In this document: positions 27,721 to 36,662 of the stretch, in pieces
How the letters are laid out: each line of letters begins with the position of its first letter
How positions within the stretch are numbered: position 1 is the stretch's first letter
Assembly: GCA_003149635.1 (NCBI GenBank)
Contig: QCWI01000010.1
Location: forward strand, 116,003-180,002
From: Fluviicola sp. XM-24bin1
GTDB lineage: Bacteria; Bacteroidota; Bacteroidia; Flavobacteriales_D; Crocinitomicaceae
Reading direction: 5' to 3'
Length of the DNA stretch: 64,000 nucleotides
The notes under the pieces: generated by a model
What the model was told of the DNA's origin: nothing
Seen by the model: the letters and a program-made list of their open reading frames with translations, nothing else
Database searches by the model: none
Position numbers and translations under genes: made by a program

Positions 27721-28953
27721 TTAAACCGCTTCTAACGGATGAGCACGATAAACGGGCCAATCATCCGAGTATCCTTGATCAAGAATCATGCTCTCAAATT
27801 CATCATCAGTTAGAAGACAATCGTCCAGCATAGCTGTCGTAGCTCTTTCATCCATATCCTGACCGATGAAAACGATTTCCGTTTTTCTATCACCAATTCT
27901 TGGATCCCAATCTTGCTCAATGATGGATTGATTTTCAATAAAAGTAAGGAACTGAGATCGCTTTTCGTACGACATACTTGCCCACCATACACCTGCGCTA
28001 TCGGCCTTTAGAGAACCGCCTGCCTGTCCCCAGATCAATGCTTGTTCTGGCCGCGATGCAATCCAAAACATTCCTTTGCTTCGAATCACGTTATTTGGAA
28101 AACGATACTGCACAAACTCCCAGAAACGACCTGGATGAAACGGTTTTCGAGATCGATACACGAAGGAACCAATTCCGTATTCTTCTGTTTCCGGCGTGTG
28201 CTCTTCTTTGTTTAATTCTTCAATCCAACCGGCACTTTGCTCTGCCTCTTCGAAGTTGAACAATCCTGTATTTAGAATTTCCGATGGAGCGACTTTACTG
28301 TATCTGGACTCAATGATTTTCGCCGATGGATTCAGTCTATTGATTGCTGCTTTCAGAACACCTAATGTGTCTTTCGGAACAAGATCTGTTTTGTTCAAGA
28401 TAATCACGTTAGCGAATTCAATCTGATCGGTCAGAAGATTCACAATTGTACGATCATCCCCTTCTATATCCGTCAAATCACGATCCACGAGCATTTCAGG
28501 ACTTCCAAAATCCTTGAAGAAATTGAAGGAATCCACGACGGTAACCATCGTATCGACGTAACTGAAACGTGATAAATCGATGTCGTTTTCATCATCTACA
28601 AACGAGAAAGTTTGTGCCACTGGAATGGGCTCGCTAATCCCTGTACTCTCGATGAGTAAGTAATCGAACCGGTTTTCTTTTGCCAAACGTTCCACTTCCA
28701 CCATGAGGTCTTCACGCAACGTACAGCAAATACATCCGTTGCTCATTTCCACAAGTTTTTCCTCGGTTCGAGAAAGCACATTTTCATTCTTTACGAGGTC
28801 AGCATCCACATTGACTTCACTCATATCGTTGACAATCACTGCTACTTTCAACCCTTCTTTATTGTGCAGAACGTGGTTCAACAATGTTGTCTTTCCTGCC
28901 CCTAAAAATCCGCTCAAAACAGTTACCGGAAGCTTTTTATCTACTGTCGTCAT
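27721..28953 (-). CDS. COG0523 family GTPase, zinc metallochaperone-like
   Basis: 410 residues from the ATG at 28953, which overlaps the upstream gene's stop (ATGA). G domain with Walker [12 protein letters not shown] near 15, the family's metal motif CICC ([11 protein letters not shown] near 75), ESTGISEP and NKTD; the C-terminal ~130 residues form the CobW-C-type domain. Related proteins (ZigA/ZagA) use GTP to hand zinc to apo-enzymes during zinc starvation. Last gene of a three-gene unit behind a predicted Zur operator, so expected to be induced by zinc lack. Convergent with the regulator gene. Confidence 0.92.
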   Translation of the reverse strand: MTTVDKKLPVTVLSGFLGAGKTTLLNHVLHNKEGLKVAVIVNDMSEVNVDADLVKNENVLSRTEEKLVEMSNGCICCTLREDLMVEVERLAKENRFDYLLIESTGISEPIPVAQTFSFVDDENDIDLSRFSYVDTMVTVVDSFNFFKDFGSPEMLVDRDLTDIEGDDRTIVNLLTDQIEFANVIILNKTDLVPKDTLGVLKAAINRLNPSAKIIESRYSKVAPSEILNTGLFNFEEAEQSAGWIEELNKEEHTPETEEYGIGSFVYRSRKPFHPGRFWEFVQYRFPNNVIRSKGMFWIASRPEQALIWGQAGGSLKADSAGVWWASMSYEKRSQFLTFIENQSIIEQDWDPRIGDRKTEIVFIGQDMDERATTAMLDDCLLTDDEFESMILDQGYSDDWPVYRAHPLEAV

Positions 28954-29141
28954 ACTCTTTGTAACCAATTAATAATGTTTTGTAAATGTTGTTCGCCGTA
29001 CAACGATTTGAACGTAATGGTTTGTGGATTTTTAGAATCCATATATACTGCCAAACGCTGTTGCGCGAATTCTTTTGTTAATGGAATTCCGCAATCGTTT
29101 TCAATGCAATTGCGCCACGCTTCATAAGATTGTGGGATCAT
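28950..29141 (-). CDS. Small protein of the zinc operon
   Basis: 63 residues if started at the ATG 29141, one base after the DUF1826 stop; an ATG at 29171 would give 73 residues with overlap. The sequence ([29 protein letters not shown]) has two cysteines spaced CIENDC and a basic-aromatic C-terminus ([14 protein letters not shown]). No family is recognised with confidence. Coupled on both sides (1-bp gap upstream, ATGA overlap downstream), so it is a real member of the operon. Confidence 0.75.
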   Translation of the reverse strand: MIPQSYEAWRNCIENDCGIPLTKEFAQQRLAVYMDSKNPQTITFKSLYGEQHLQNIINWLQRV

Positions 29142-29142
29142 A

Positions 29143-29778
29143 TTAGATAAATAGGTTTTCGTTAACGTCAATTCGTAGCATGAGTCGCTTCTCGCCCGTC
29201 TCCTCTACTGGAGGACTTTTGTGAACTGCAGCTTTCGTTCCATCTTTTGCATACATAGCTCCTTTCAAAATGACAGCAGCACCCGTTTTTAACTGCTGAA
29301 TTTCCGTTTCATTCTTCACGATATTCACATCCTCACCGCGTTGATTAAGAGCATCGCGGTTGATGTTATCATCTTTCAACCAAAGCGTTCCGGGCCCGGC
29401 ATACGTGCACAACATGCGTAAATCGTTCATATCAGAATGAAAACGACGGCACATATTTGATGTTACTGTTTCGAATAACAAGCGGAAGCTATCTGCACCG
29501 GAGGCACTCCTGAACTGATTAAGAAGATGTTCGATATCATCAGAAATATGAACGCAATTCAACTCCGATATTGCCGAACGGAACTCTGTCATAATTTCCT
29601 CAATCGTTCCTGTGCAACGGATTTCAATGCTCATAGGAAGCATCAATTCAATTTCCTCTTTTAGGTTATCGATATCTCTTTCGTAGATTACGACATTGAC
29701 ATCCTGCCAAGCTATATCTCTGAAAACCTCCGGGGATGTTCCAATCTCCCAGTTCTGTACTTTCTCCAATACGTCCAT
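29143..29778 (-). CDS. DUF1826 domain protein
   Basis: 211 residues. The conserved part is the C-terminal two thirds: CRRFHSDMNDLRMLCTYAGPGTLWL, then LKGAMYAKDGTKAAVHKSPP, typical of DUF1826, a cupin-like fold with a possible metal site (His, Asp, Cys). The family nearly always sits beside COG0523 GTPases in zinc-regulated operons, as here. First gene of the unit behind the operator at 29824. Enzymatic role unknown. Confidence 0.85.
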   Translation of the reverse strand: MDVLEKVQNWEIGTSPEVFRDIAWQDVNVVIYERDIDNLKEEIELMLPMSIEIRCTGTIEEIMTEFRSAISELNCVHISDDIEHLLNQFRSASGADSFRLLFETVTSNMCRRFHSDMNDLRMLCTYAGPGTLWLKDDNINRDALNQRGEDVNIVKNETEIQQLKTGAAVILKGAMYAKDGTKAAVHKSPPVEETGEKRLMLRIDVNENLFI

Positions 29779-29823
29779 ACTACTCTAGCTTTTGAACTGC
29801 TAAAATAGGGCGTTTTTCACTAA

Positions 29824-29842
29824 AATGCAACTTGGTTGCAAT
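29824..29842. promoter_or_regulatory. Predicted Zur operator before the DUF1826-GTPase operon
   Basis: AATGCAACTTGGTTGCAAT: same half-sites and 3-bp spacing as the operator at 27270, with a single mismatch in the left arm. It lies about 45 bp upstream of the DUF1826 start codon. Confidence 0.75.
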
Positions 29843-29942
29843 AAGAAGAATCAAAACGTTGCTGGAAATGGAACATTCCACGGCATAGTGTTCAATTTTG
29901 TCCTTACAGTCCAAAGTTTTCAATACCTTGCTATACTCTGTT

Positions 29943-31316
29943 ATGAAAGAACCCGAAAAGATACACTTGAAATTCCTAGGCGGTGCTCGAACCGTCACTG
30001 GATCGAAGACATTGCTTGAAGTTGGAGATACCAAAATCCTAATAGATTGCGGCTTGTTTCAGGGCTTGAAAGAATTGCGACGGAAGAACTGGCAAAAAAT
30101 CATTCGAGACGCCTCAGAAATTGATTGTGTTTTGTTGACGCACGCCCATTTGGATCATTGTGGATATTTGCCCATTCTCGTGAAAAACGGCTTCAAAGGG
30201 AAAATTTACTGCACGCATCCCACAAGAGAATTAGCAACCATCGTCCTTAGAGATAGCGGAAAAATTCAAGAGGAAGATGCTAACAGGGCCAATCGATACG
30301 AATACTCCAGTCATAGTCCTGCGATGCCATTGTACACACAGGCGCACGCTGAAGCAGTTTCGAAGCATTTCTCCACACACAACTATGAGGAATGGGTACT
30401 CATAGAACCGGAAATCAAGTTTCAATTCCTGAATGCGGGACATATTCTGGGCTCAGCGATGGTTGAATTGAAGATGCACGGGCGCACTTTCGTATTCTCC
30501 GGAGATATCGGTCGTACAAATCCAATGCTTTTATATCCACCAAAAAAAATGCCCCAGGCAGATTACTTGATTGTAGAATCCACCTACGGTGACCGTGAAC
30601 ACGACACAACGGACGTAAAAACGGAGTTGGAATTGATTATCAAGGAAACGCACAGGCGCGGGGGAATTTTGATGGTTCCTACCTTCTCTATCGAACGCGT
30701 TCAGGAAATTATGTTCTTGATTTATCAGCTACGTAAGGACGGTCGAATGCCGGAAATCCCGGTTTATTTGGACTCGCCCATGGGAATTCGCGCCACGGAA
30801 ATTTTTGAAGATTATCCCAAATGGCAAGATTTATCCCGCGAAGATTTGAAACATATGTACGAAGGTATCCGCTGGGTAAATACCTACGAAGCGTCTAAGG
30901 CCATCGTAAAGGACAAGAAATCAAAGATTGTATTGGCAGGAAGCGGTATGCTTCAAGGCGGACGCATTCTACACTATTTAAATGCGCACATGGGCAATGA
31001 GAACAATACCTTGCTGTTTACCGGTTATCAAGCCGAGGGAACTCGCGGTCGATCTATCCTTAACGGCAGCTCTTCAATTAAATTCTTTGGGGAATATCAT
31101 AAGGCGAAATGTCAAATTGCTTCCATTTCTTCCTTATCCGCACACGGCGATCGCACAGAATTAATCGAATGGATGAAGCACTTCAAGGCAGCTCCAAAGA
31201 AGGTTTTCCTCAATCACGGCGAACCGCACCAACTGGACGCATTCCGCGTTTGGATCCAAAGCAAATTGGGCTGGGAGGTTGTAGTTCCTTGTCCTGAGGA
31301 GAGTTTTGAGGTATAA
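29943..31316 (+). CDS. Metallo-beta-lactamase/beta-CASP RNA-processing hydrolase
   Basis: 457 residues from the ATG at 29943. Motifs of the CPSF-73-like beta-CASP nucleases: LTHAHLDHCGYLP (HxHxDH zinc ligands), FSGDIGR, the beta-CASP segment ESTYGDREH and FSIERVQEIM, SGMLQGGRILHYL, and C-terminal SLSAHGDRTEL and FLNHGEPH. Expected to be a two-zinc endo/exonuclease acting on RNA in the cytosol. Single transcription unit. Confidence 0.93.
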   Translation: MKEPEKIHLKFLGGARTVTGSKTLLEVGDTKILIDCGLFQGLKELRRKNWQKIIRDASEIDCVLLTHAHLDHCGYLPILVKNGFKGKIYCTHPTRELATIVLRDSGKIQEEDANRANRYEYSSHSPAMPLYTQAHAEAVSKHFSTHNYEEWVLIEPEIKFQFLNAGHILGSAMVELKMHGRTFVFSGDIGRTNPMLLYPPKKMPQADYLIVESTYGDREHDTTDVKTELELIIKETHRRGGILMVPTFSIERVQEIMFLIYQLRKDGRMPEIPVYLDSPMGIRATEIFEDYPKWQDLSREDLKHMYEGIRWVNTYEASKAIVKDKKSKIVLAGSGMLQGGRILHYLNAHMGNENNTLLFTGYQAEGTRGRSILNGSSSIKFFGEYHKAKCQIASISSLSAHGDRTELIEWMKHFKAAPKKVFLNHGEPHQLDAFRVWIQSKLGWEVVVPCPEESFEV

Positions 31317-31331
31317 ACAGTAAGATTCGCC

Positions 31332-31949
31332 CTAGCGACCGTTATTCTTTATTATAGACTCGAAGTTTCTGTAGTTTCCTACAACTTCTTTCTGCACCAG
31401 CTTCATACAGTACTCAAATTCCTTTTTTTTGAGTGTTCTTAGAAAAGCCAGATCAAAAGATACGTACTCAATCTTTCTTTTAAAAAAAGGCTCGAGCAAA
31501 TTTTCACTCCCTTCCTTTCGTAGAACAGTAAGATGCACTGATTTTTCCAGAACATATAAACTGTTATTCGAAACGGGCCAACCATCGAAATCCGGCATGA
31601 ATAAATCCAAGCTATCTTCAGAAACATGAAAGCCCTTGATCACAATCTGATCGTTTACTACATTCCGATATGTTAGGTACCCCAGGTTAATGACAGAATG
31701 GCGATCATAACTCTCTCTTAGCACAACAGTCGTCTGCCATATGTCAAAATTTGCTTTCGGAACGAATGTTAGTACCAAAGAATCAGTAAACAACTCGTAC
31801 CTGATCAGCGTATCGGGCATCTCATAGTCGGGGTTAATAAATCGATCCTTGAGCTCCGCTTTTCGGGCTGCACTTATTTCAGTAGAGGTGTTTTGACAAG
31901 CATGACCAACTAAAGCTATTAGAAAGAGTACGATCAAGACTCGTATCAT
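31332..31949 (-). CDS. Lipoprotein, paralogue of the split gene at 53 kb
   Basis: 205 residues with a lipoprotein signal (LFLIALVGHAC, Cys18). The mature part begins with an acidic helix, then beta-rich sequence (DTLIRYELFTDSLVLTFVP) and ends with a helical, cysteine-containing tail (EFEYCMKLVQKEV). Same length and layout as the stop-interrupted lipoprotein at 52989-53606, including the xSLDLFM/DSLSTYL region and the YC near the C-terminus. Function unknown. Confidence 0.75.
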   Translation of the reverse strand: MIRVLIVLFLIALVGHACQNTSTEISAARKAELKDRFINPDYEMPDTLIRYELFTDSLVLTFVPKANFDIWQTTVVLRESYDRHSVINLGYLTYRNVVNDQIVIKGFHVSEDSLDLFMPDFDGWPVSNNSLYVLEKSVHLTVLRKEGSENLLEPFFKRKIEYVSFDLAFLRTLKKKEFEYCMKLVQKEVVGNYRNFESIIKNNGR

Positions 31950-32030
31950 GTCGATAAAGTTACGATTAAGACCTTTATTCCAGTTCCATTTAATTCAGGA
32001 TTCATTTCTAAGGGTGATCCTCTGTACTCT

Positions 32031-32374
32031 AGCGGGAAAGAGAAGAGAATGCGAGAGCATTCGAAGACTGAGGCTTGCCAAATCCTCATTTGGCCAAATG
32101 CCGAAGGAATGAGAATCCTTGGGTATTTACTTCGACCGGGATTCATTACTCGTGCATCGAAATGCCCACTTAAAGTTGAGCTTTTTAACTTTGGCGGAGG
32201 AAGAGAAGACATTCGTTTGCCTCAAACGAGTGGAAGACAGAAGTTCGTCAAATCCTCATTTGACCAGAACTTCTGGACGAGAACCCTTGGGTTCGAATCC
32301 CGAATTTCGGAGCGAAAAAAAAGGCCTCCCGAAAGGGAAGCCTTGTTTGAGCGCAGAAAGAGGGGTTCGACCTC
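32031..32374. repeat. Array of ~160-bp repeats derived from a tRNA-Ser 3' end
   Basis: Intergenic stretch (31950-32392) without a protein gene. Three units start with degenerate copies of the reverse-complemented tRNA-Ser 3' end (GCGGGAAAGAGAAGA at 32032, GCGGAGGAAGAGAAGA at 32194, GCGCAGAAAGAGGGGTTCGA at 32351; the tRNA itself reads GCGGAGAAAGAGGGATTCGA at 33455). Periods are 162 and 157 bp. The first two units share a CAAATCCTCATTTG hairpin and a CCTTGGG block (32137 and 32285), and T-arm-like TTCGAATCCCGA is at 32292. A terminator-like hairpin (GGCCTCCC / GGGAAGCC) precedes the third. Confidence 0.75.
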
Positions 32375-32392
32375 TACTCACAATATTTTTTA

Positions 32393-33256
32393 CTACAACG
32401 CTTCCATCGCAGCATTCATCATCTTCTTCTGAATTTCAATGTAACGCGAAACTTGTTTAGAAGTTAAATGATCATTCTTATTTGCTCTTTCAAATTTACC
32501 GTCCAATTTTTCAGCTTTTTCAAGTAAAGCTGGGTAACTTGAAATGGCATTCACATCTCCTTCCATAGCTTTTTTGTAAAACTTGATGTATTCATCCACA
32601 AAATCCTCATAGTCATCAAGCATTTCATCATACTCTTCCTCAGAGAGAGCCGCTAAATCCTCGTCATCCGCATCTTCAATATCTGAATCGGATGAAGAAC
32701 CATCGTCTTCCTTAACAAATCCAACTTTGGAGTCAATCGTAAAAGTGCTCCAATTCTTAATAATATCTTCATCAGGATAATCCCCCATCTCAATAGTGAA
32801 CGTGACCCATCCATCTTCTCCTCCATTCAAAGAAAGAACATCATCCACTAGACCATGTCCATAGCATCCAACTGGTTCAAGACCAGCAACAGGTTGTCCA
32901 CTTGCATCGAAAATGGTCATCACCAATTCTGTGTAATTTCCATTTAATGTTTCAATATCCCATTCCAGATCTTTAGAAGTTCTTTCAACATTTAACTTAA
33001 TCTCCCAAACTTGTTTATGTTCTAAATCAACCCATTCGGCATTCGTTAATTCTAAGAAATTCACCTTCGCTTCCGTGTTTTTGATTTTTACATAATCACT
33101 TAGCTCACCTTTAACATCACCATCTGCTTTAATGGTAGTTGTAGATAATTTCGGTGAAAATGATTGATAATCTTCTGCGGTTGGTTCACCTGATCCACAG
33201 GCTACCAGCGTAGAAACTAATGCAACGACAGCTGCAAAGAGGACTCCTTTTTTCAT
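32393..33256 (-). CDS. Lipoprotein, unknown function
   Basis: 287 residues with a lipoprotein signal (VALVSTLVACGSGE, Cys20). The middle is beta-rich (about 30-185), then comes an extremely acidic Asp/Glu/Ser linker (about 188-215) and a C-terminal helical segment (about 215-287) with a Lys/Glu pattern. No known family recognised with confidence. It lies between the tRNA-Ser gene and a degenerate direct copy of the tRNA-Ser 3' end, which suggests insertion at the tRNA. Confidence 0.75.
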   Translation of the reverse strand: MKKGVLFAAVVALVSTLVACGSGEPTAEDYQSFSPKLSTTTIKADGDVKGELSDYVKIKNTEAKVNFLELTNAEWVDLEHKQVWEIKLNVERTSKDLEWDIETLNGNYTELVMTIFDASGQPVAGLEPVGCYGHGLVDDVLSLNGGEDGWVTFTIEMGDYPDEDIIKNWSTFTIDSKVGFVKEDDGSSSDSDIEDADDEDLAALSEEEYDEMLDDYEDFVDEYIKFYKKAMEGDVNAISSYPALLEKAEKLDGKFERANKNDHLTSKQVSRYIEIQKKMMNAAMEAL

Positions 33257-33360
33257 AGTATTTAGAGTGTTTAATTTTTATTTGACCGAAAGTTAAAAAA
33301 AAACACGATAACAGTGAGAGGGATTATTTCATGATCCCAAAAGGGAGATGCTTCACTCCA

Positions 33361-33419
33361 TGCTCTTGTCGTAAACTCCTCGGGTCGAACCAAGGTTCGA
33401 CTCCCGTTTCCCGCATACG
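33361..33419. repeat. T-arm-like inverted element downstream of tRNA-Ser
   Basis: Palindromic GGGTCGAACC / GGTTCGACTCCC sequence just past the tRNA-Ser terminator. On the plus strand GGTTCGACTCCCG reads like a tRNA T arm with part of an acceptor strand, but no complete tRNA can be folded. Related to the T-arm-like pieces at 32.3 and 14.76 kb. Confidence 0.5.
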
Positions 33420-33451
33420 AAAAAAGGCTTCCCAATTGGGAAGCCTTTTTT
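33420..33451. terminator. Bidirectional terminator of tRNA-Ser
   Basis: Perfect palindrome: six As, GGCTTCCC, AATT, GGGAAGCC, six Ts. It directly follows the minus-strand tRNA-Ser. Confidence 0.9.
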
Positions 33452-33452
33452 C

Positions 33453-33540
33453 TGGCGGAGAAAGAGGGATTCGAACCCCCGGTACCTCGCGGTACGCTGG
33501 TTTTCAAGACCAGTGCATTCGACCACTCTGCCATTTCTCC
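33453..33540 (-). tRNA. tRNA-Ser (TGA)
   Basis: Read on the minus strand: acceptor GGAGAAA, D arm TGGCAGAGTGGTCGA, anticodon arm CTGGT-CTTGAAA-ACCAG with anticodon TGA, long variable arm GTACCGCGAGGTAC typical of serine tRNAs, T arm GGGGG-TTCGAAT-CCC, discriminator G and an encoded CCA (33453-33455). A clear promoter lies upstream at 33545-33574. Confidence 0.96.
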
Positions 33541-33544
33541 GCGG

Positions 33545-33574
33545 CAAAAGTATGTAAAAGTTTATTACCCGCAA
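33545..33574 (-). promoter_or_regulatory. Promoter of tRNA-Ser
   Basis: On the minus strand TTG (33574-33572), a 19-bp spacer and TACTTTTG (33552-33545), an excellent match to the Bacteroidota consensus, ending 4 bp before the mature tRNA. Confidence 0.75.
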
Positions 33575-33729
33575 GCGTTTTGAACTCTTTTTCTTTACAA
33601 TTTCTTCATTTCTTTTTTATCTCCCTGCCATTCAATCGAATTCAAATACCGTTTATGGAAATAGAACCACTTCTGAATCAATCAATAAAGTAGTTCGCCC
33701 TCGGTCGGCGCGGATTTTGTAACTTTATC

Positions 33730-35199
33730 ATGAATAAAAACTCTCGAATGAATCGTTTTCTATTAAGCTGTACTTTCCTTCTGCTTTGCACCCTGTCTTT
33801 TGGTCAAGCGAACAAACGCGTCATGCGCGCTTATGTCGATAACAAACAGTTTTTCGCACCAAGTGTTGGAAATTACGTGGAATTCAATTTCCAATTTGTT
33901 GGTTCCTCCCTGTATTACAAAGGAATCGAAGGCGGATTGGTCGGAGATATTCTTGTAGAAACATCTGTTCGAAATGAAGATAGCATCGTTTCAGCACAGG
34001 CGTATCGATTGTCCTCTCCGATTATGCGCGACAGTATCGTAGAGGATTTTTACGATGTACAACGCTATCGTTTAGACCCAGGTGAATACCAATTCAACAT
34101 CAAGTTGACGGATTTGAACAGCGAAAACGATCCTATGACGGCGGTAATGCCGCTGAAAGTAGAAGAATTGGGAGATGCCATTTCTATATCGGATATCGGC
34201 GTGGCGGAAATTGCAACGCAAGGCGATCCCAACTCTGTATTCTACAAGTCGGGCTACAACATCATACCGCGCTTGTCTTCGTACTATCCACAAGAATTGA
34301 ATGCGATGCCAGTTTACATGGAAGTGTACAATTCCGAATTGTTGGGAGATTCTGTATTCATGATGGAGCAAATCCTTATCAATGGAATGACAGGCGAAAG
34401 ACTGGAAGAATTTACGAAGGTGAACAAATACAAATCCAGCGATGTAGTTCCGGTATTCCAAAAAATCAATTTGGAAAATATTCCGTCTGGAACGTATGTA
34501 CTCTCCTACTCCATCTTAAATGCTGGAGGCGTTCAATTGGCAACGCAACAATACGATTTCGAGAGAACGAATGAAATTCAAACCGATTTGCTAGCTGAGG
34601 ATGTAATGCTGGACCCAAGCTTTCAAGAAAGTATCACGGATGACAGCGTACTCTACTTTTTGGAATCCTTGATCCCAATCTCTACAAACACGGAAGTACG
34701 CTCGATCGTCGAGACCTTGAAATCAAAAGATATCGACCAAGGACGCAAACACCTTCAACAATTCTGGCAAGTAACTGCTGCGCTCAATCCTTACGAAGAA
34801 TGGCTGGCCTACAAAGCGCAGGTGAAATTGGTAGAACGCCTTTATGGAAACAACTTCCAGGAAGGATTTGAAACGGATCGTGGACGTGTGTACCTGCAGT
34901 ACGGAGCACCGACCAACATTGTGAGTCGTGATGTTTCACCGAACGAATATCCTTACGAAATCTGGCAATACAATAAGATCGGACGTTTCAGTAACAAGCG
35001 TTTCATCTTCTACAACCCAGATTTGGTGAACAAAGCATATCGCCTACTCCATTCCGACATGATTGGAGAATTGAAAAATGATTCTTGGCCACAAGAGTTG
35101 TCGAAACGTAATACGCGATTAGGAGGCGTTGACGATCCAAATGCTCACGTAATCGATCAGTGGGGGCAAAACGCACAAGACGATTTCCGTCAGTACTAA
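33730..35199 (+). CDS. GWxTD domain-containing protein
   Basis: 489 residues with a signal peptide (LLLCTLSFGQ, cleavage near 25). Two beta-sandwich-like regions (about 30-160 and 165-290) are followed by the GWxTD domain, whose conserved stretch FETDRGRVYLQYGAP and YEIWQY are near 385-420. The tryptophan of the name-giving motif is replaced: it reads GFETD. Members are exported and of unknown function. Shortly followed by a glycosyltransferase gene. Confidence 0.85.
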   Translation: MNKNSRMNRFLLSCTFLLLCTLSFGQANKRVMRAYVDNKQFFAPSVGNYVEFNFQFVGSSLYYKGIEGGLVGDILVETSVRNEDSIVSAQAYRLSSPIMRDSIVEDFYDVQRYRLDPGEYQFNIKLTDLNSENDPMTAVMPLKVEELGDAISISDIGVAEIATQGDPNSVFYKSGYNIIPRLSSYYPQELNAMPVYMEVYNSELLGDSVFMMEQILINGMTGERLEEFTKVNKYKSSDVVPVFQKINLENIPSGTYVLSYSILNAGGVQLATQQYDFERTNEIQTDLLAEDVMLDPSFQESITDDSVLYFLESLIPISTNTEVRSIVETLKSKDIDQGRKHLQQFWQVTAALNPYEEWLAYKAQVKLVERLYGNNFQEGFETDRGRVYLQYGAPTNIVSRDVSPNEYPYEIWQYNKIGRFSNKRFIFYNPDLVNKAYRLLHSDMIGELKNDSWPQELSKRNTRLGGVDDPNAHVIDQWGQNAQDDFRQY

Positions 35200-35230
35200 T
35201 CCTTGTTAGAATGTGCTACATTTGTCGCGC

Positions 35231-36253
35231 ATGAATGATGTAGCCGTAGTCATATTGAATTGGAACGGAAAAAGCTTCTTGGAGCAATTTCTATCCACGG
35301 TAATTGAATGTTCTCCAGGAACACGAATCATCGTTGCGGACAACGCGTCTACGGATGAATCTGTTGCGTATATTCAAGAAAACTTTCCTTCCGTTGAAAT
35401 CATTGAAAACGAATCCAACGGCGGTTTTGCAAAGGGCTACAACGATGCATTGAAGAAAGTCGATTCTAAGTACTATTTACTTCTGAATAGCGATATCGAA
35501 GTCACTCCCAACTGGATTCAACCGCTTCTGGATTGCATGCAAGACGAATCGATTAGCGGATGCCAACCTAAAATTCGATCGTTTCAACAAAAAGATTCTT
35601 TTGAACATGCGGGTGCCTGTGGTGGTTTTATGGATTCCAACTACTTCCCTTTCTGTCGTGGTCGCATCTTCAACGAAATTGAGGAGGACAAAGCTCAATA
35701 TGAAGAATCCATGGAAATTTTCTGGGCTACGGGCGCTGCCTTGATGATCCGTTCGGAAATTTATCATGCACACGGCGGATTCGACGAAGACTTTTTCGCT
35801 CACATGGAGGAAATTGATTTGTGCTGGCGTATCAAACGTCAAAACGGCCGATTTATGGTCGCTCCCGAGTCTGTGGTGTATCACGTTGGCGGAGGAACAT
35901 TATCCTACACATCACCGAGAAAGGTGTATTTGAATTTCCGTAACAACCTTATGATGCTCGTGAAGAATCACCAAGGATTGCTTTTTCCGAAATTATTATG
36001 GAGGATGTCATTGGACGCTTTAGCCGCCGTTCGATTCCTAGTGGGTGGCGAATTCAAGAATTTCGGAGCTGTTTTCCGTTCGCACATGTACCTCTACGGC
36101 AATCTGGGGTCACTTTTAAAGAAACGATCTGCATTGAAGAAATCCGCCACAGAATTCAATACCAAAGGATGGTATAGTGGAAGCATTATCTGGGCATTCT
36201 ACGGTAAAAAGGTTCGAAAATTCTCCGATTTGAATCAGCGCTTGTTCAAATAG
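35231..36253 (+). CDS. Family 2 glycosyltransferase
   Basis: 340 residues from the ATG at 35231, placing VAVVILNWNGKSFL at the N-terminus. GT-A motifs: VADNASTDES, GFAKGYNDAL, LLNSDIEVTP (acidic metal-binding motif) and GGFDEDFFAHMEEIDLCWRIK near 185-205. Belongs to the rhamnosyltransferase-like group for surface glycans; unlike the first glycosyltransferase it has no strong transmembrane helices. A TACATTTG -7-like element is at 35217-35224. The 3' end overlaps aroQ tail to tail by 19 bp. Confidence 0.9.
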   Translation: MNDVAVVILNWNGKSFLEQFLSTVIECSPGTRIIVADNASTDESVAYIQENFPSVEIIENESNGGFAKGYNDALKKVDSKYYLLLNSDIEVTPNWIQPLLDCMQDESISGCQPKIRSFQQKDSFEHAGACGGFMDSNYFPFCRGRIFNEIEEDKAQYEESMEIFWATGAALMIRSEIYHAHGGFDEDFFAHMEEIDLCWRIKRQNGRFMVAPESVVYHVGGGTLSYTSPRKVYLNFRNNLMMLVKNHQGLLFPKLLWRMSLDALAAVRFLVGGEFKNFGAVFRSHMYLYGNLGSLLKKRSALKKSATEFNTKGWYSGSIIWAFYGKKVRKFSDLNQRLFK

Positions 36254-36657
36254 TTCAAGCAATAATCAAGGGCTAAAGCATAGCCATCCAATCCCATTCC
36301 GAAAATACAACCAGCCGCCACAGGACTGATCATGGAATCGTGTCGGAAAGATTCACGCGATGCAATATTACTGATGTGCACCTCAATTACCGGCGTTTGA
36401 ATCGCTGCGATGCAGTCTCTCAAGGCCACTGAAGTATGCGTATATCCACCAGCATTCAAGATAATCGCGTCGCAATCCGCCTGCTGTAAAAAATTGATCA
36501 ACTCCCCCTCTACATTCGATTGCAGATAGGAAATCTCGGCATCCTTTTCCGATTTCAAGGTCTTCAAATACGCTTCGAAAGTGGTATTCCCATATATTTG
36601 TTCTTCACGTGTTCCGAGAAGATTTAAGTTGGGGCCGTTGACAATCAGAAGATGCAT
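36235..36657 (-). CDS. aroQ: Type II 3-dehydroquinate dehydratase
   Basis: Third step of the shikimate pathway, dehydrating 3-dehydroquinate. 140 residues, standard length. Signatures: NGPNLNLLGTRE at the N-terminus with the flexible catalytic loop REEQIYG (Arg and Tyr), NAGGYTHTSVALRD with the substrate-binding Asn/His, and EVHISN and ASRESFRHDS near the C-terminus. Its start codon is only 5 bp from the divergent xerD start. Confidence 0.96.
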   Translation of the reverse strand: MHLLIVNGPNLNLLGTREEQIYGNTTFEAYLKTLKSEKDAEISYLQSNVEGELINFLQQADCDAIILNAGGYTHTSVALRDCIAAIQTPVIEVHISNIASRESFRHDSMISPVAAGCIFGMGLDGYALALDYCLNYLNKR

Positions 36658-36662
36658 ATTGT

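Noticed and set aside
32031..32374. CRISPR array
   Set aside because: The repeats are about 160 bp, degenerate and tRNA-like, without short identical repeats and unique spacers; no cas genes are present.
33361..33419. Second tRNA on the plus strand, from GGTTCGACTCCCG
   Set aside because: Only a T-arm-like piece is present; no D or anticodon arm can be formed from the upstream bases.
33271..33534. Open frame [14 protein letters not shown]... on the minus strand
   Set aside because: This is the conceptual translation of tRNA-Ser and its terminator, a classic false gene.
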